From: Bartonella grahamii subsp. shimonis
Lineage (GTDB): Bacteria; Pseudomonadota; Alphaproteobacteria; Rhizobiales; Rhizobiaceae
Length of the DNA: 64,000 nucleotides
Assembly: GCF_036327415.1 (NCBI RefSeq)
Contig: NZ_CP123961.1
Span: forward strand, 558,001-622,000
Direction of reading: 5' to 3'
Part shown: positions 1-10,183 of the stretch, piece by piece
How positions within the stretch are numbered: the stretch's first letter is position 1
Layout of the letters: each line of letters opens with the position of its first letter
The notes under the pieces: model-generated
Seen by the model: the letters and a program-made list of their open reading frames with translations, nothing else
Databases searched by the model: none
What the model was told of the DNA's origin: nothing
Position numbers and translations under genes: made by a program

Positions 1-1
1 A

Positions 2-679
2 ATGGTTTTAGGTTCATTAACAGCTTATTATACTTATAAGCTGGAGCCTACAAATCCTCTTCCAGTGGAAGTTGTAGGTGAAGGAAAACCATTACAGATT
101 GATGCTGTTTCTCTTGATTGGAAATGGCTTTTTATTTATCCTGAATATGGTGTTGCATCGATTAATGAGATTTATGCGCCTGAAGGACGTCAAGTTTTAT
201 TGCAATTGACGTCAGAGAATTCTGTCAACGCTTTTTGGGTCCCCAAATTGGGTACAGTTCTTTACGCTATGCCGCAGATGAATGCTAAGTTGCATTTGGT
301 CGCTGAAGAGCAAGGAGTATTCAAAGGAACCTCAGCAAATTACAGCGGTGATGGTTTTTCGAGTATGCGGTTTAAGTGGCATTCTGTGTCTTTGCAGGAC
401 TTTGAGGATTGGATTGTAAAAGCTCGGGCTAATGGTCGAGTACTTGATCGTGCATCTTATCGTCAACTTTCTATTGCGCCTCGTATGGGTGATATTGCTG
501 CGAAGGAAAAAGATGCTGAAGTTCGTTATTTTGCACCTGTTGAGAAGCGGCTTTACTATCGTGTTGTTAATCGATGTGTCGATGAAAATACGGTATGTAA
601 TGAGGATTTAATGAAGCGTGCTGCTGCTCAGACACTATGGGGTGCATTATGTTCAGTATTTGATCCTGATGTTATTTAA
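2..679 (+). CDS. cyoA: Cytochrome bo3 quinol oxidase subunit II, 3' part only
   Basis: The window opens inside this gene; the frame is open from base 1, so the ATG at 2 is internal and the N-terminal lipoprotein signal and membrane hairpin are missing. The visible 225 residues are the periplasmic cupredoxin-like domain: the DWKW segment, a YPEYG turn, NEIYAP and the YSGDGFS stretch match CyoA. The cysteine and histidine ligands of the CuA site of cytochrome c oxidases are absent, as expected for a quinol oxidase. The product forms complex with CyoB, C and D in the inner membrane and passes electrons from quinol to oxygen while pumping protons. cyoB starts 75 nt downstream, so this is the first visible gene of a cyoABCD operon. 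Confidence 0.95.
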   Translation: MVLGSLTAYYTYKLEPTNPLPVEVVGEGKPLQIDAVSLDWKWLFIYPEYGVASINEIYAPEGRQVLLQLTSENSVNAFWVPKLGTVLYAMPQMNAKLHLVAEEQGVFKGTSANYSGDGFSSMRFKWHSVSLQDFEDWIVKARANGRVLDRASYRQLSIAPRMGDIAAKEKDAEVRYFAPVEKRLYYRVVNRCVDENTVCNEDLMKRAAAQTLWGALCSVFDPDVI

Positions 680-754
680 AGGGTCAGTAAAGAAAGAGCC
701 CTTTTAATATAAGGTTTCTTTTAAACTTGAATTTCATTTGAAATGGGTTGAGAA

Positions 755-2773
755 ATGTTTGGAAGACTTACAGATCCTACGGCAGGTGCTTTTCACGCAC
801 TTGCACATGAGCCGATCGTTTTATATACGTGTATTGCGATTGTTTTGGTTGGTTTAATTGCTGTTGTTGCTCTAACAGCACTTGGGTGGTGGGGGATTTT
901 ATGGCGAAATTGGATTACAACTGTTGACCATAAACGCATAGGCATTATGTACATCGTTCTTGGAATTATTATGCTTGTTCGCGGTTTTGCGGACGCACTT
1001 ATGATGCGAACACATCAAGCGTTAGCTCTTGGGAGTGAAACTGCAGGTTATTTGCCCCCTGACCATTTTGATCAAATTTTTTCGGCGCATGGCACTATCA
1101 TGATTTTTTTCATGGCGACGCCTATTTTATTTGGTCTTTTTAATTATCTTATACCGCTTCAAATTGGTGCGCGTGATGTTGCTTTTCCCTTTGCAAATAA
1201 TCTAGGTTTTTGGATTACGGCTGCAGGGGCAATATTGATTAACATATCCCTAGGTGTTGGGAATTTTGGTCGTGGTGGTTGGTTGATGTATCCACCTTTT
1301 ACAGAATTGCAAACGAGTCCAGATACAGGGGTAGACTATTATTTATGGTCGCTTCAACTTTCTGGTATAGCGACAACAATGGGGGCGGTCAATTTCGTTG
1401 CGACTTTGATTAAAATGCGTGCTCCTGGGATGACGATGATGAGAATGCCTGTTTTTTGTTGGAGCGCTTTTGTTAGCAATGTTCTTATTTTAGTTATTTA
1501 CCCTGTCTTAACTGTAGCATTTGCACTCTTGGCATGCGATCGTTATTTGGGCATGAATTTCTTTTCTAATGTTGGTGGCGGAAATCCAATGGTATGGATT
1601 AACTATGTTTGGGTTTTTGGTCATCCTGAGGTTTATGTTTTGGTTGTTCCTGCTTTTGGAATTGTTTCTGAGGTTGTATCAACTTTTTCTTCAAAACGCC
1701 TCTTTGGTTACACTTCGATGATATGGGCCATGTTGGTTATTTTGATTCTTTCGCTTCTTGTTTGGGGACATCATTTCTTCACAATGGGTGGCGGTGAAGC
1801 TGTGAATACTTTCTTTGGTATTGCGACAATGATTATTGCCGTTCCAACAGGTGTAAAAGTCTTTAATTGGCTGCTAACTATGTATAAGGGGCGGATTCGC
1901 TTTGAGCCTCCAATGCTTTGGTGCATGGGAATGATTTTTACATTTGTTGGTGGTGGGTTAACCGGGGTTTTATTATCTATTGTGCCTGCTGATTGGCAGT
2001 TTCATAATTCGTTGTTTTTGGTGGCGCATTTCCATCATACAATTATTGGGGGTGTCGTTTTTGCGTACTTAGCAGGGATTGCATTTTGGTTTCCAAAAGT
2101 TTTTGGTTATAAACCAAATCGGGCATTGGGTATTGCATCTTTTTGGTGTTGGTTCATTGGTTTTTACCTTGCCTTTTTCCCAGTGTATGCACTTGGTTTA
2201 ATGGGTGGGACGCGTCGTCTCCAGCATTACATGGAACCTAGTTGGCAACCGATGTTTATGATTGCTGCATTGGGTGCTTTTATTATTTTGCTTGGTATCC
2301 TTTGTTTTGTACTGCAAGTTGTTTTGGCGATTTGGTACGGTATCAAACATAAGGGACGTTTACCTGTAACATTAAATGATTCTTGGGGTGATGCACGGAC
2401 CCTTGAATGGTCTATCTCTTCACCGCCTCCTTCTTACAACTTTGCAATAGTTCCGAAAATACAGTCTGATGACGCTTATTGGAATATGAAGAAAAGTGAT
2501 TATCAACGTCCTACCAGTGGATTTACAAAAATTCATATGCCATCGAATACATCGGCTGGAATTATTGCGGGATTCTTCTCATTAGTTGTTGGTTTTGCGC
2601 TTGTCTGGCATATTTGGTGGCTTGTTGCGGTCGGCTTGATTGGTTTTATTGCAACGCTTGTGTGTCATTCATTAACAGGTGACCATCATGGTTATTATAT
2701 TCCAGTTGAAGAAGTACAAAAAACTGAAGATGCCTTTACAGCTGTTCTTAAAGAACAAGGAGTGACAGTATGA
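755..2773 (+). CDS. cyoB: Cytochrome bo3 quinol oxidase subunit I
   Basis: This 672-aa polytopic membrane protein is the catalytic heme-copper subunit. Visible landmarks are the SAHGTIMIFFM helix with a heme-ligand histidine, GHPEVYV with the histidine-tyrosine pair of the CuB site, the HH pair of LVWGHHFFT, and the HFHHTI segment holding further heme ligands. The length and the extra N- and C-terminal helices fit CyoB rather than the shorter cytochrome c oxidase subunit I. It reduces oxygen to water with electrons from quinol. Its stop overlaps the start of cyoC by four bases (ATGA), which points to translational coupling. Confidence 0.97.
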   Translation: MFGRLTDPTAGAFHALAHEPIVLYTCIAIVLVGLIAVVALTALGWWGILWRNWITTVDHKRIGIMYIVLGIIMLVRGFADALMMRTHQALALGSETAGYLPPDHFDQIFSAHGTIMIFFMATPILFGLFNYLIPLQIGARDVAFPFANNLGFWITAAGAILINISLGVGNFGRGGWLMYPPFTELQTSPDTGVDYYLWSLQLSGIATTMGAVNFVATLIKMRAPGMTMMRMPVFCWSAFVSNVLILVIYPVLTVAFALLACDRYLGMNFFSNVGGGNPMVWINYVWVFGHPEVYVLVVPAFGIVSEVVSTFSSKRLFGYTSMIWAMLVILILSLLVWGHHFFTMGGGEAVNTFFGIATMIIAVPTGVKVFNWLLTMYKGRIRFEPPMLWCMGMIFTFVGGGLTGVLLSIVPADWQFHNSLFLVAHFHHTIIGGVVFAYLAGIAFWFPKVFGYKPNRALGIASFWCWFIGFYLAFFPVYALGLMGGTRRLQHYMEPSWQPMFMIAALGAFIILLGILCFVLQVVLAIWYGIKHKGRLPVTLNDSWGDARTLEWSISSPPPSYNFAIVPKIQSDDAYWNMKKSDYQRPTSGFTKIHMPSNTSAGIIAGFFSLVVGFALVWHIWWLVAVGLIGFIATLVCHSLTGDHHGYYIPVEEVQKTEDAFTAVLKEQGVTV

Positions 2774-3438
2774 GTGCAGTAACAATGAATAATGTGAGTG
2801 CTGTGGATGAACATCACCATGATAATAGTTCGGTAATGACGTTTGGTTTTTGGATCTATATTCTTTCAGATTTGATCCTGTTTTCGACACTTTTTTCAAG
2901 TTTTGCTGTTTTTTCTGCTTCTTATGGTGGTGGTAAGGCGGGCAATGAGTTTATTGATTTAAAATTTGTTTTGGTTGAGACCGCTTTCTTGTTGTTTTCA
3001 TCCGTCACTTATGGTTTTACAATGGTGCAAGCACATAAAAATAACATCAGTGGTGTGCGTTTATGGATGGCTATTACCTTTGTATTTGGGTGTTGCTTCA
3101 TTGGGATGGAACTTTACGAATTTCATGAACTTTTGGGTGAGGTCTTTTATTACGATCCAAATGCTTATGCTGGTATTGATCCTGCAACAGGTTTACAGCT
3201 TTTTGGACGGGAGATTCTCTCTGCTTATTGGTCAGCATTTTTTGCTTTGGTTGGCACCCATGGACTTCACGTAAGTGTTGGTCTTCTTTGGATGGTTGTG
3301 ATGTTTTTTCATCTTCGTCGTAATGGCTTGGATCAGAACAATAAAACACGTTTAGCATGCCTTTCCATTTTTTGGCATTTACTTGATATTGTATGGGTTG
3401 GTGTTTTCACCATGGTTTATCTATTAGGAGCGTTGTGA
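2770..3438 (+). CDS. cyoC: Cytochrome bo3 quinol oxidase subunit III
   Basis: The 222-aa product has a short soluble N-terminus rich in His (DEHHHD), then about five membrane helices. The stretches FGFWIYILSDL, GMELYEFHEL and GTHGLHVSVGLLWM are typical of heme-copper oxidase subunit III. It has a structural role in the complex. It overlaps cyoB by four bases at its start and shares one base with cyoD at its end (TGATG), so the three are read as a tight operon. Confidence 0.96.
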   Translation: MSAVTMNNVSAVDEHHHDNSSVMTFGFWIYILSDLILFSTLFSSFAVFSASYGGGKAGNEFIDLKFVLVETAFLLFSSVTYGFTMVQAHKNNISGVRLWMAITFVFGCCFIGMELYEFHELLGEVFYYDPNAYAGIDPATGLQLFGREILSAYWSAFFALVGTHGLHVSVGLLWMVVMFFHLRRNGLDQNNKTRLACLSIFWHLLDIVWVGVFTMVYLLGAL

Positions 3439-3986
3439 TGAGCGTGCAAAATGAAACACATGGTCCCAGTACTGGTTCCTATTTGGTTGGCTTTATTCTG
3501 GCTGTATTTTTCACTTTGGGTTCTTTTATTCCTGTGATGTATGGGATGATGGAGAGTTGGGCAGTTAGTACAAAGGTTGCGTATCTTATTGGGATGGCGA
3601 TTATTCAAATTATAGTACAAATTGTTTTCTTTTTGCACTTGAATTCTGGTCCAGATGCCAAGTGGAATTTAAGCGCGTTGTGGTTTGCTGCTATTTGCGT
3701 TTTTGTTATTATTGGGGGAACTTGGTGGGCTATTTCTCATTTGAATTATAATATGATGGGTGGCTCAGGACGTGTTATTGAACCGGAAGTATCAAGTAGA
3801 GATAATTCTTCAATATCTGAGCAGTTATCAAACAAAGATATATCCGTAAGAAAACAGTCAGAAAAGATACAGAGCTCAGAAATGCCCATGGGGCAGGGGC
3901 TAAGTACGCAAACTTCTGTAGATCAAGTTCCTGGTTCGGAAATGCCCATGGGGCAAGACCAAAATGCGCAGTCTCCTATGGAGTAG
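3438..3986 (+). CDS. cyoD: Cytochrome bo3 quinol oxidase subunit IV with unusual C-terminal tail
   Basis: The start is the ATG at 3438 that overlaps the cyoC stop. An upstream in-frame start inside cyoC exists but has no support. The first ~110 residues are an ordinary CyoD: three membrane helices and the FFLHLN motif. The usual family length is about 110 residues, whereas this protein has 182. The extra ~70 residues are hydrophilic, rich in Ser, Gln and Met, and carry a duplicated SEMPMGQ block; the two copies lie exactly 60 nt apart. The tail has no visible domain and its role is unknown. The core function is assembly of the bo3 oxidase. Confidence 0.93.
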   Translation: MSVQNETHGPSTGSYLVGFILAVFFTLGSFIPVMYGMMESWAVSTKVAYLIGMAIIQIIVQIVFFLHLNSGPDAKWNLSALWFAAICVFVIIGGTWWAISHLNYNMMGGSGRVIEPEVSSRDNSSISEQLSNKDISVRKQSEKIQSSEMPMGQGLSTQTSVDQVPGSEMPMGQDQNAQSPME

Positions 3987-4004
3987 TTATTAGAAATATC
4001 TGTG

Positions 4005-4029
4005 GAGCTGATGCGGCATGTATCAGCTC
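4005..4029 (+). terminator. Hairpin after cyoD, possible terminator
   Basis: An 8-bp perfect stem (GAGCTGAT paired with ATCAGCTC) with a 9-nt loop begins 18 nt after the cyoD stop. The T-run after it is weak, so it may act as a terminator or only protect the 3' end of the cyo transcript. Confidence 0.5.
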
Positions 4030-4381
4030 TTACAAGGAATTCGTAGGATATTAAAGAGGGGGTAAGTACAAGACATCAGTGAAATGAGTATCATGATTTT
4101 GAATGTACTTTTATTTTAAAAGAGAAATCCAGGGGTATTAAGTCAAGCTTTAATTTTTGAGACAAATAGCTCTTTGTAGAATATACAAAAAGTGATATTT
4201 ATACAATTTACTACAAGAAAGAGAATGTGAAAAACAAGTTTTTATGTTGTGTGAGATAAAAGCTACGAAGCAGTAATGTTTTTATGATTTACAGGATTTA
4301 TATTAAAGATAGCATTAAAGTTATTTATAAATAATAATATGCATTTGAAATCAAAAACTTAAAGAATAATCAGAAAACTTA
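4030..4381. other. Non-coding gap cyoD-gpsA
   Basis: About 350 AT-rich bases without a convincing reading frame on either strand. It must contain the gpsA promoter, but I see no clear sigma-70 site. Confidence 0.5.
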
Positions 4382-5389
4382 ATGAAAACCGTTGCAATGA
4401 CAATTATTGGTGCTGGTTCTTTTGGTACTGCATTAGCCATTGCTCTTGCTCGTAATGGTCATAATGTTTTACTTTGGGGATATAATCCTCAACATATCAA
4501 AGAATTACAGGAACAACGTTGTAATCAAGTATATTTACCCGATATTCAATTCCCTGAAAATTTATTACTTGAAGCTTCGCTTGAAACTGCAATAGCAGCA
4601 AGTCACAATATATTAATCGCTGTTCCAAGCCATGTATTTCATCAAGTTTTGTATAATATTCAGCCTTATTTAGATCAGCATTCACGCGTTATTTGGGCAA
4701 CAAAAGGTTTAGAACATGGTACCGGACGTTTTTTACAAGAGGTTGCACGTGAGATTTTAGGTGAAAAAATTCCTTTAGCTGTTTTTTCTGGACCAACTTT
4801 TGCTCAAGAACTAGCTATTGGTTGGCCTACTGCAATGACGATAGCAGCTTCTGATGTTGAGTTTGGTAAAGAATTGCAGCAACTTTTTCATTGTGACAAA
4901 AGTTTTAGAGTTTATAAAAGTTCAGATATGATTGGTGTTCAATTAGGGGGAGCCGTTAAAAATGTTATTGCTATTGGTGCAGGAATATCAGATGGCATGG
5001 GGTTTGGGGCAAATGCACGAATAGCTCTCATAACACGAGGACTGGCTGAAATCAGTCGTTTAGGGGGGGCTATGGGTGCTGAGATTTCCACATTTATGGG
5101 AATGACAGGCTTAGGTGATCTGGTTTTGACATGTACTGATAATCAGTCGCGTAATCGCCGTTTTGGAATACTTCTTGGTAAAGGAATAGATATAAAAGAA
5201 GCGGAAAAACAAATTGGTCAGGTTGTAGAAGGATACTTAAATACCAAGGAAGTGCATACGTTGGCGCAACGTATTGGAGTAGAAATGCCCATCGTAGAAC
5301 AAGTTTATCAAATTCTCTATTGTGGTAAAAACATAACTGAAGCGGCGAACACATTACTAAGCCGTACCCTCAAGGATGAAGTACAATGA
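4382..5389 (+). CDS. gpsA: Glycerol-3-phosphate dehydrogenase [NAD(P)+]
   Basis: The 335-aa cytosolic enzyme reduces dihydroxyacetone phosphate to sn-glycerol 3-phosphate, the backbone of phospholipids. The N-terminal Rossmann motif [11 protein letters not shown] lies at residues 9-19. The family blocks [22 protein letters not shown] (with the catalytic lysine) and [10 protein letters not shown] follow in the expected order, and the length is normal. It stands alone between two gaps. Confidence 0.97.
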   Translation: MKTVAMTIIGAGSFGTALAIALARNGHNVLLWGYNPQHIKELQEQRCNQVYLPDIQFPENLLLEASLETAIAASHNILIAVPSHVFHQVLYNIQPYLDQHSRVIWATKGLEHGTGRFLQEVAREILGEKIPLAVFSGPTFAQELAIGWPTAMTIAASDVEFGKELQQLFHCDKSFRVYKSSDMIGVQLGGAVKNVIAIGAGISDGMGFGANARIALITRGLAEISRLGGAMGAEISTFMGMTGLGDLVLTCTDNQSRNRRFGILLGKGIDIKEAEKQIGQVVEGYLNTKEVHTLAQRIGVEMPIVEQVYQILYCGKNITEAANTLLSRTLKDEVQ

Positions 5390-5766
5390 TATCCTGTGTT
5401 TTTAAATAATTCCAATTGTAAAAAATAGAAACATGCTATGATAGAAATATAAAATAGATTGTATTGATGCTTGTATAAGACAGTCATATTCCAGCAAATT
5501 ATAGATTTACATAATGTAATTCTTTATGAAACATAGCTAAATATGAAAGTTTTGGCTTTTGTCTAAGAGCTGTCTCTTTGAAAGTAAATTATCGATTCCA
5601 TTTACACATGTTTATGTAATGTAATGAACAAGATAGTTTGATTTTCTCTTAAACTCATCTCATAATAATATTTGCAAACAGAATAATACAAGACTCATTA
5701 GATAGAAGTATCTTATTTATGTAACTATAAGCTAGAAATATCATTGCTATTATCCAATTTCCAATA
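5390..5766. other. Non-coding gap after gpsA
   Basis: About 380 bases in which I see no gene, RNA or strong hairpin. Confidence 0.45.
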
Positions 5767-6300
5767 TTATTTGCCGCGTGTAGCAGCTTTTGTATTTAGA
5801 TAGGGGCAGGGATATTGCATATCTCTGTTTGTGTAATTCTTTAAAACAAGAAGACAATCTAATTTGAGAAGAAGATGAAATTTTAAAGATGAAAACAAGT
5901 TCCCGTCTCTACCATTATTTTTAAATTCAGCCTTACGCCTTTTAAAGGCATCTAAAGCAATATCTTTTAAATAATGGAGATTACCTCACATCTTTATTTT
6001 TCTCATTTTTTAACGAAAGCATTTCTCTGATGTATCAGGTAAAATAGAACACCTAAAACAAAACACTACTGCTGTTGTATATTTACTTGCTTGTTTTAAA
6101 AAGACCGCTCTTATAAACTCCCAAGCCCAATTCGCAACGGTGATCGTAAATAGTGTAACGATAAAGCCATTGTGTACATCCCCATCTTTACGTTTATAAA
6201 AGAAGAAGCCGAGCATCATCATACATCCTTACCAGCCCCCAATGTTGAGACAGCTTTTGGTGCTTGAGGCTGTTCAGTAGAGATATTTACGCTTTTTATT
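5767..6300 (-). pseudogene. Decayed phage-type tyrosine recombinase (integrase), N-terminal half
   Basis: Reading the minus strand across frames gives pieces of a P4-like integrase in the right order: VSTLGAGK near 6240, YKRKDG near 6190, a piece like GRRREMGLG near 6110, and then, at 5985-5767, an open stretch reading LKDIALDAFKRRKAEFK followed by LKFHLLLKL. These correspond to the arm-binding N-terminus and the start of the core-binding domain. Stops and frameshifts separate the pieces and the catalytic C-terminal domain is missing. A 70-codon open frame at 6010-6222 looks like a small membrane protein by itself but belongs to this remnant. Family assignment is from memory of integrase N-termini. 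Confidence 0.65.
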
Positions 6301-6540
6301 TTCTCACATGTCGATACTGTTTTTTATATGCAAGAAATAATTTTTGGAATTATAAATTTGAAAGTCTAAAATTAAAAAATGTTATTGTACTTGTTTGTGA
6401 CTGTCATTTAAACTAAAAAATAATGTGATTATGAAGATAAAAAATTGATTTATATGAATAATTCATTTTATTTTTGTATTGAATTAATTAAAAATGTGCG
6501 TTTACTTGTCACAAGCGGATTAGTAGGTGGATAAAAATTA

Positions 6541-6840
6541 TTAAAAATACTTCTAATGAATCATCTCAAGCATCAAGGCCTGTTTCAACATTAGAACATG
6601 GCAAGTAAAATGATGGTGTTGATTTGTCATTTGTTTAAGCATTCACATAGTGGCGCAAAAAGGATTTTATGTACTTCACAGGGATTTTTTATACGTTCTA
6701 CAGGGCAACATTGTGAAATAGAATTGTGTGCATTGAGAGATATCTTTTTTAAAAAATGCTATGAAGGAGCAACAGCCATAGTGTTTTTGGGCGTTCTATT
6801 TTACCTGATACATCAATGGTATGCTTTCATTAAAGAATAA
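6541..6840 (+). pseudogene. Second decayed integrase N-terminus, inverted relative to the first
   Basis: The plus strand repeats the same order of motifs as the remnant at 5767-6300: VSTLEHGK near 6582, a SGAKRI piece, then EIELCALRDIFFKK, and a closing segment nearly identical in DNA to the minus-strand copy (TTCTATTTTACCTGATACATC). An 80-codon frame at 6598-6840 is open but is best read as part of this remnant. The two copies are divergent, about 240 bp apart. Confidence 0.6.
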
Positions 6841-7296
6841 TGGTAGATTAATGATTGATTTCTTTATGCTTTGATATTCTTCCTAAATTAGATTGTATTT
6901 GCGTTTCAAGAATAAATCAAACATTAGGTAATATTTTTTCTAATTTGGTATACAAAAGCTGAAGCTAAGGATTTTAATAGCCCTCTAATCTCTGTTTCAA
7001 ATTGCGATGGCATGAGGGGTGGATATTGCTTTTATAAGCAACAGCAAAAGCGTATGCTTTAGTGAGGTAAATAACCTCATAAAATACAAAATTTATCAAC
7101 CATGGATTGAAGAAATATTCTGGCTTTTTATAAAATACTTTGCGAAGCAACGCATCATACATCTGGTTTCGTATTCACTTATTCTTACAAACACTTGTAC
7201 AACGTGCCTTACGTCATATTATTATAAGTCAATACACCGTTATATATTTGAGAAAATACTCAATATCCGACTAAATCACTATGCACATGATTGTTT
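6841..7296. other. Gap upstream of fabI 3' end
   Basis: About 455 bases. A 62-codon minus-strand frame (6974-7162) has amino-acid composition like real protein but matches nothing I recognise and has no evident ribosome site; I treat it as a possible remnant. Confidence 0.35.
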
Positions 7297-8115
7297 TTAT
7301 CCTTCTTGAGCATCGTCACTTTTTTTCAGTTCTTCAAGTATTGGCATAGCCATGATGTTATAGCCTGAATCAACATAATGGATTTCACCTGTAACACCAG
7401 ATGATAAGTCAGAGAGTAGATAAAGAGCAGATTTTCCAATTTCATGAATCTTTACGGTACGCCGTAAAGGGGCATTACGGCGTTGATGTGAAAATATTGC
7501 ACGTGCAGCTGCAATACCATTACCTGCTAAAGTTCTAACAGGGCCAGCGGAAATCGCATTAACACGGATATTTTGAGGACCAAAGTCCGCTGCTAAATAA
7601 CGGACCATAGCTTCTAAAGCTGCTTTAGCAACACCCATGATGTTATAATTAGGCACAACTTGCTGTGAAGCACCATAGGTAAGAGTTAAAAGTGTTCCTC
7701 CATTAGGCATAAGCTTACCCGCGCGCTGGGCAATTTCAGTAAAGGAATACGCTGAAATAACCATCGTACGTTGAAAGTTTTCACGTGTTGTAACATCAAC
7801 GTAACGCCCTTTTAGCTGAGTTTTATCTGAAAAACCAATGGCATGGACAATAAAATCAATAGTTTTCCATTCTTTTTCAAGTTGCTCAAAGACGTAGTCA
7901 ATATTTTTAATTTTTTCAACATCACACTCTAGCACTAATTTGCAGCCAAGTTTATCTGCTAGAGGCTGAACACGTTTTCCAAAAGCATTTCCTTGATAAG
8001 TCAATGCTAATTCAGCTCCTGCTTGTGCGAGCTGACAGGCAATGCCCCAAGCAATTGAATGGTCATTCGCAATTCCCATAATAAGGCCACGTTTGCCCTC
8101 CATCAAACCTTTCAT
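7297..8115 (-). CDS. fabI: Enoyl-[acyl-carrier-protein] reductase (NADH)
   Basis: The start is set at 8115, where ATG is preceded by a GGAG ribosome site; an upstream extension would run into fabB. The 272-aa short-chain dehydrogenase/reductase performs the last step of each fatty-acid elongation round, reducing trans-2-enoyl-ACP. The N-terminal GLIMGIANDHSIAWGIA cofactor loop and the YNIMGVAK pair (Tyr-x6-Lys) are typical of FabI, the target of triclosan. It is the last gene of a fabA-fabB-fabI operon, 49 nt after fabB. Confidence 0.97.
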   Translation of the reverse strand: MKGLMEGKRGLIMGIANDHSIAWGIACQLAQAGAELALTYQGNAFGKRVQPLADKLGCKLVLECDVEKIKNIDYVFEQLEKEWKTIDFIVHAIGFSDKTQLKGRYVDVTTRENFQRTMVISAYSFTEIAQRAGKLMPNGGTLLTLTYGASQQVVPNYNIMGVAKAALEAMVRYLAADFGPQNIRVNAISAGPVRTLAGNGIAAARAIFSHQRRNAPLRRTVKIHEIGKSALYLLSDLSSGVTGEIHYVDSGYNIMAMPILEELKKSDDAQEG

Positions 8116-8164
8116 ATTATTCTCCGTAAGACCTGTACTTTTTTCAATTACTAAGAACTTTTGT

Positions 8165-9385
8165 TTATATATAGCGTTGGAAAACAAGCGTTGCATTGGT
8201 CCCGCCAAAGCCAAAAGTATTTGACAATACGGTATTCAGTTGTTGATGATCACGTCGTTCACGAACGATTGGCATATCAGCAAAAGCTGGATCAAGTTCT
8301 TCAATATGAGCACTTTCACAAATAAAATTATGATTCATCATTAACAATGTATAGATTGCTTCGTGAACACCTGCTGCTCCCAAGGAATGTCCTGTTAGAG
8401 ATTTGGTAGCAGAAATAGGGGGGCATTGATCACCTACTCCAAAGACACGACGGATAGCTTCTATTTCAGGAGGATCACCAACAGGAGTTGCTGTAGCATG
8501 GGGATTGATATAATCAATTTTATTATTGACTGTTACAAGGGCCATGCGCATGCACCGTTCCGCTCCCTCTCCTGATGGGGCAACCATATCATGTCCATCG
8601 GATGTCGCACCGTATCCAACAATTTCTCCGTAGATTTTTGCACCACGTGCTTTAGCAAGTTCTAAATCTTCAAGGACTAAAACGCCAGCTCCTCCAGCAA
8701 TGACAAAACCATCACGATTAACATCATAAGCACGTGAAGCTTTGTGAGGGATGTCATTATATCTGCTGGACATAGCGCCCATAGCATCGAATAAAACAGA
8801 GAGTGTCCAATCCAAATCTTCGCAGCCACCCGCAAAAACGCGCTTCTGTTTACCATATTGAATCATTTCGTAAGCATTACCAATACAATGATTGGAGGTA
8901 GCACAAGCTGAAGAGATTGAATAATTGATTCCCTTTATTTTAAAGAAAGTTGCTAATGTTGCAGATGCTGTAGAGCTCATCGCTTTAGGGACAATAAAAG
9001 GTCCAACACGTTTTGGACCTTTTTGGCGTGTAATATCAGCAGCCTCAACGATTGACTGAGTTGAAGCACCTCCAGAGCCCATAATAATACCCGTGTGTTC
9101 ATTCGATACTTCATGCGGCTCTAGACCCGCATCAGCAATTGCCTGATCCATGGCGATGTGATTCCATGCTGTTCCACGCCCATGAAAACGTAGAGCACGG
9201 CGATCTATGAGTTCTTCTATATTAATATCGGGTTTGCCGTAAACTCTGCTACGAAAGCCTAATTCGGCATATTGAGGTGCGTAAGAAATTCCGGATTTTG
9301 CTTCACGTAAACTGGCTAAAACAGCTCCAGGGTTATTTCCGATCGCGGAGACAATTCCCATTCCGGTTACAACAACTCGACGCAT
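8165..9385 (-). CDS. fabB: 3-oxoacyl-[acyl-carrier-protein] synthase I
   Basis: This 406-aa condensing enzyme extends acyl-ACP by two carbons from malonyl-ACP and is needed for unsaturated fatty acids. The nucleophile is Cys161 in SSACATSNH, with the two active-site histidines in [11 protein letters not shown] and [10 protein letters not shown]. Placement directly after fabA supports FabB rather than FabF. An AGGAGG-like ribosome site (complement of cctcct) precedes the ATG at 9385. Confidence 0.96.
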   Translation of the reverse strand: MRRVVVTGMGIVSAIGNNPGAVLASLREAKSGISYAPQYAELGFRSRVYGKPDINIEELIDRRALRFHGRGTAWNHIAMDQAIADAGLEPHEVSNEHTGIIMGSGGASTQSIVEAADITRQKGPKRVGPFIVPKAMSSTASATLATFFKIKGINYSISSACATSNHCIGNAYEMIQYGKQKRVFAGGCEDLDWTLSVLFDAMGAMSSRYNDIPHKASRAYDVNRDGFVIAGGAGVLVLEDLELAKARGAKIYGEIVGYGATSDGHDMVAPSGEGAERCMRMALVTVNNKIDYINPHATATPVGDPPEIEAIRRVFGVGDQCPPISATKSLTGHSLGAAGVHEAIYTLLMMNHNFICESAHIEELDPAFADMPIVRERRDHQQLNTVLSNTFGFGGTNATLVFQRYI

Positions 9386-9442
9386 TCACACCTCCTCGTT
9401 CCATACAGAATAGTAAAAAGTTCTTTCTGATGGAAATAACGT

Positions 9443-9952
9443 TCAATCTTCTTTGAATAAAGCAACGCGTAAATCATTTGCCTTATAAATAGTCTCTCCA
9501 TCTGCTTTTAGCCACCCATCAGCTATTCCTAAGACTAAATTTCCACGTCGAATACGCTTAAAATCTATTTCATATTCAAGAATTTTTGTTTGTGGAGTTA
9601 CCATCCCTGATAACTTTACTTCACCTGTTGATATCGCTCTACCTTTTCCTGGTTCGCCTAGCCAACCAAGAAAAAAACCTGTTAATTGCCACATACCATC
9701 CAATCCGAGACATCCTGGCATGACGGGATCACCTATAAAGTGACAATTAAAGAACCACAGATCTGGTGTAATGTCAAATTCGGCGCGAACCATTCCTTTA
9801 TCGTATTTACCATCAGTTTCACTAATTTGAGTGATTCGATGAATCATCAACATTGGTGGTGCTGGCAATTGCGCATTACCTCTACCAAACATTTCGCCGC
9901 GAGCGCAGCTTAGAAGCTCTTCATAAGTGTAGCGAGACTTTTGTTCAGCCAT
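9443..9952 (-). CDS. fabA: 3-hydroxydecanoyl-ACP dehydratase/isomerase
   Basis: I place the start at 9952: the ATG is preceded by TGGAG at good spacing, while the more upstream in-frame ATG at 9973 overlaps that site. The 169-aa product dehydrates 3-hydroxydecanoyl-ACP and isomerises the double bond, the branch point to unsaturated fatty acids. His71 ([13 protein letters not shown]) and Asp85 (LGLDGMWQ) match the catalytic His70 and Asp84 of E. coli FabA. First gene of the fabA-fabB-fabI operon, divergent from irr. Confidence 0.96.
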   Translation of the reverse strand: MAEQKSRYTYEELLSCARGEMFGRGNAQLPAPPMLMIHRITQISETDGKYDKGMVRAEFDITPDLWFFNCHFIGDPVMPGCLGLDGMWQLTGFFLGWLGEPGKGRAISTGEVKLSGMVTPQTKILEYEIDFKRIRRGNLVLGIADGWLKADGETIYKANDLRVALFKED

Positions 9953-10183
9953 TGTTACTCCATTTATTTGCATATATCTTTATTTCTGCGCTTTTCCCAA
10001 CCTACTTTTAGAGCAAATTTTAAAGAGAGGGAAATGATTTTATATCATTTTTAATGACAAAAGCCCTTTTTTATGTATTCTACATAGGTAATTATTTAAA
10101 AATCAAATACAAGATTACACCATACTATTCCCATTTTTTCGTATTTTGGTCTTATTTAGCGGGAATATATTTGGGTTTGTAAT
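9953..10183. promoter_or_regulatory. Divergent promoter region fabA / irr
   Basis: The 231-bp interval between two divergent genes must hold both promoters. It is AT-rich. I could not find a convincing iron-control-element palindrome for Irr by eye. Confidence 0.5.

Noticed and set aside
6010..6222. 70-aa small membrane protein on the minus strand
   Set aside because: Reading neighbouring frames shows integrase N-terminal motifs on both sides and a homologous copy at 6541-6840, so it is part of a decayed integrase.
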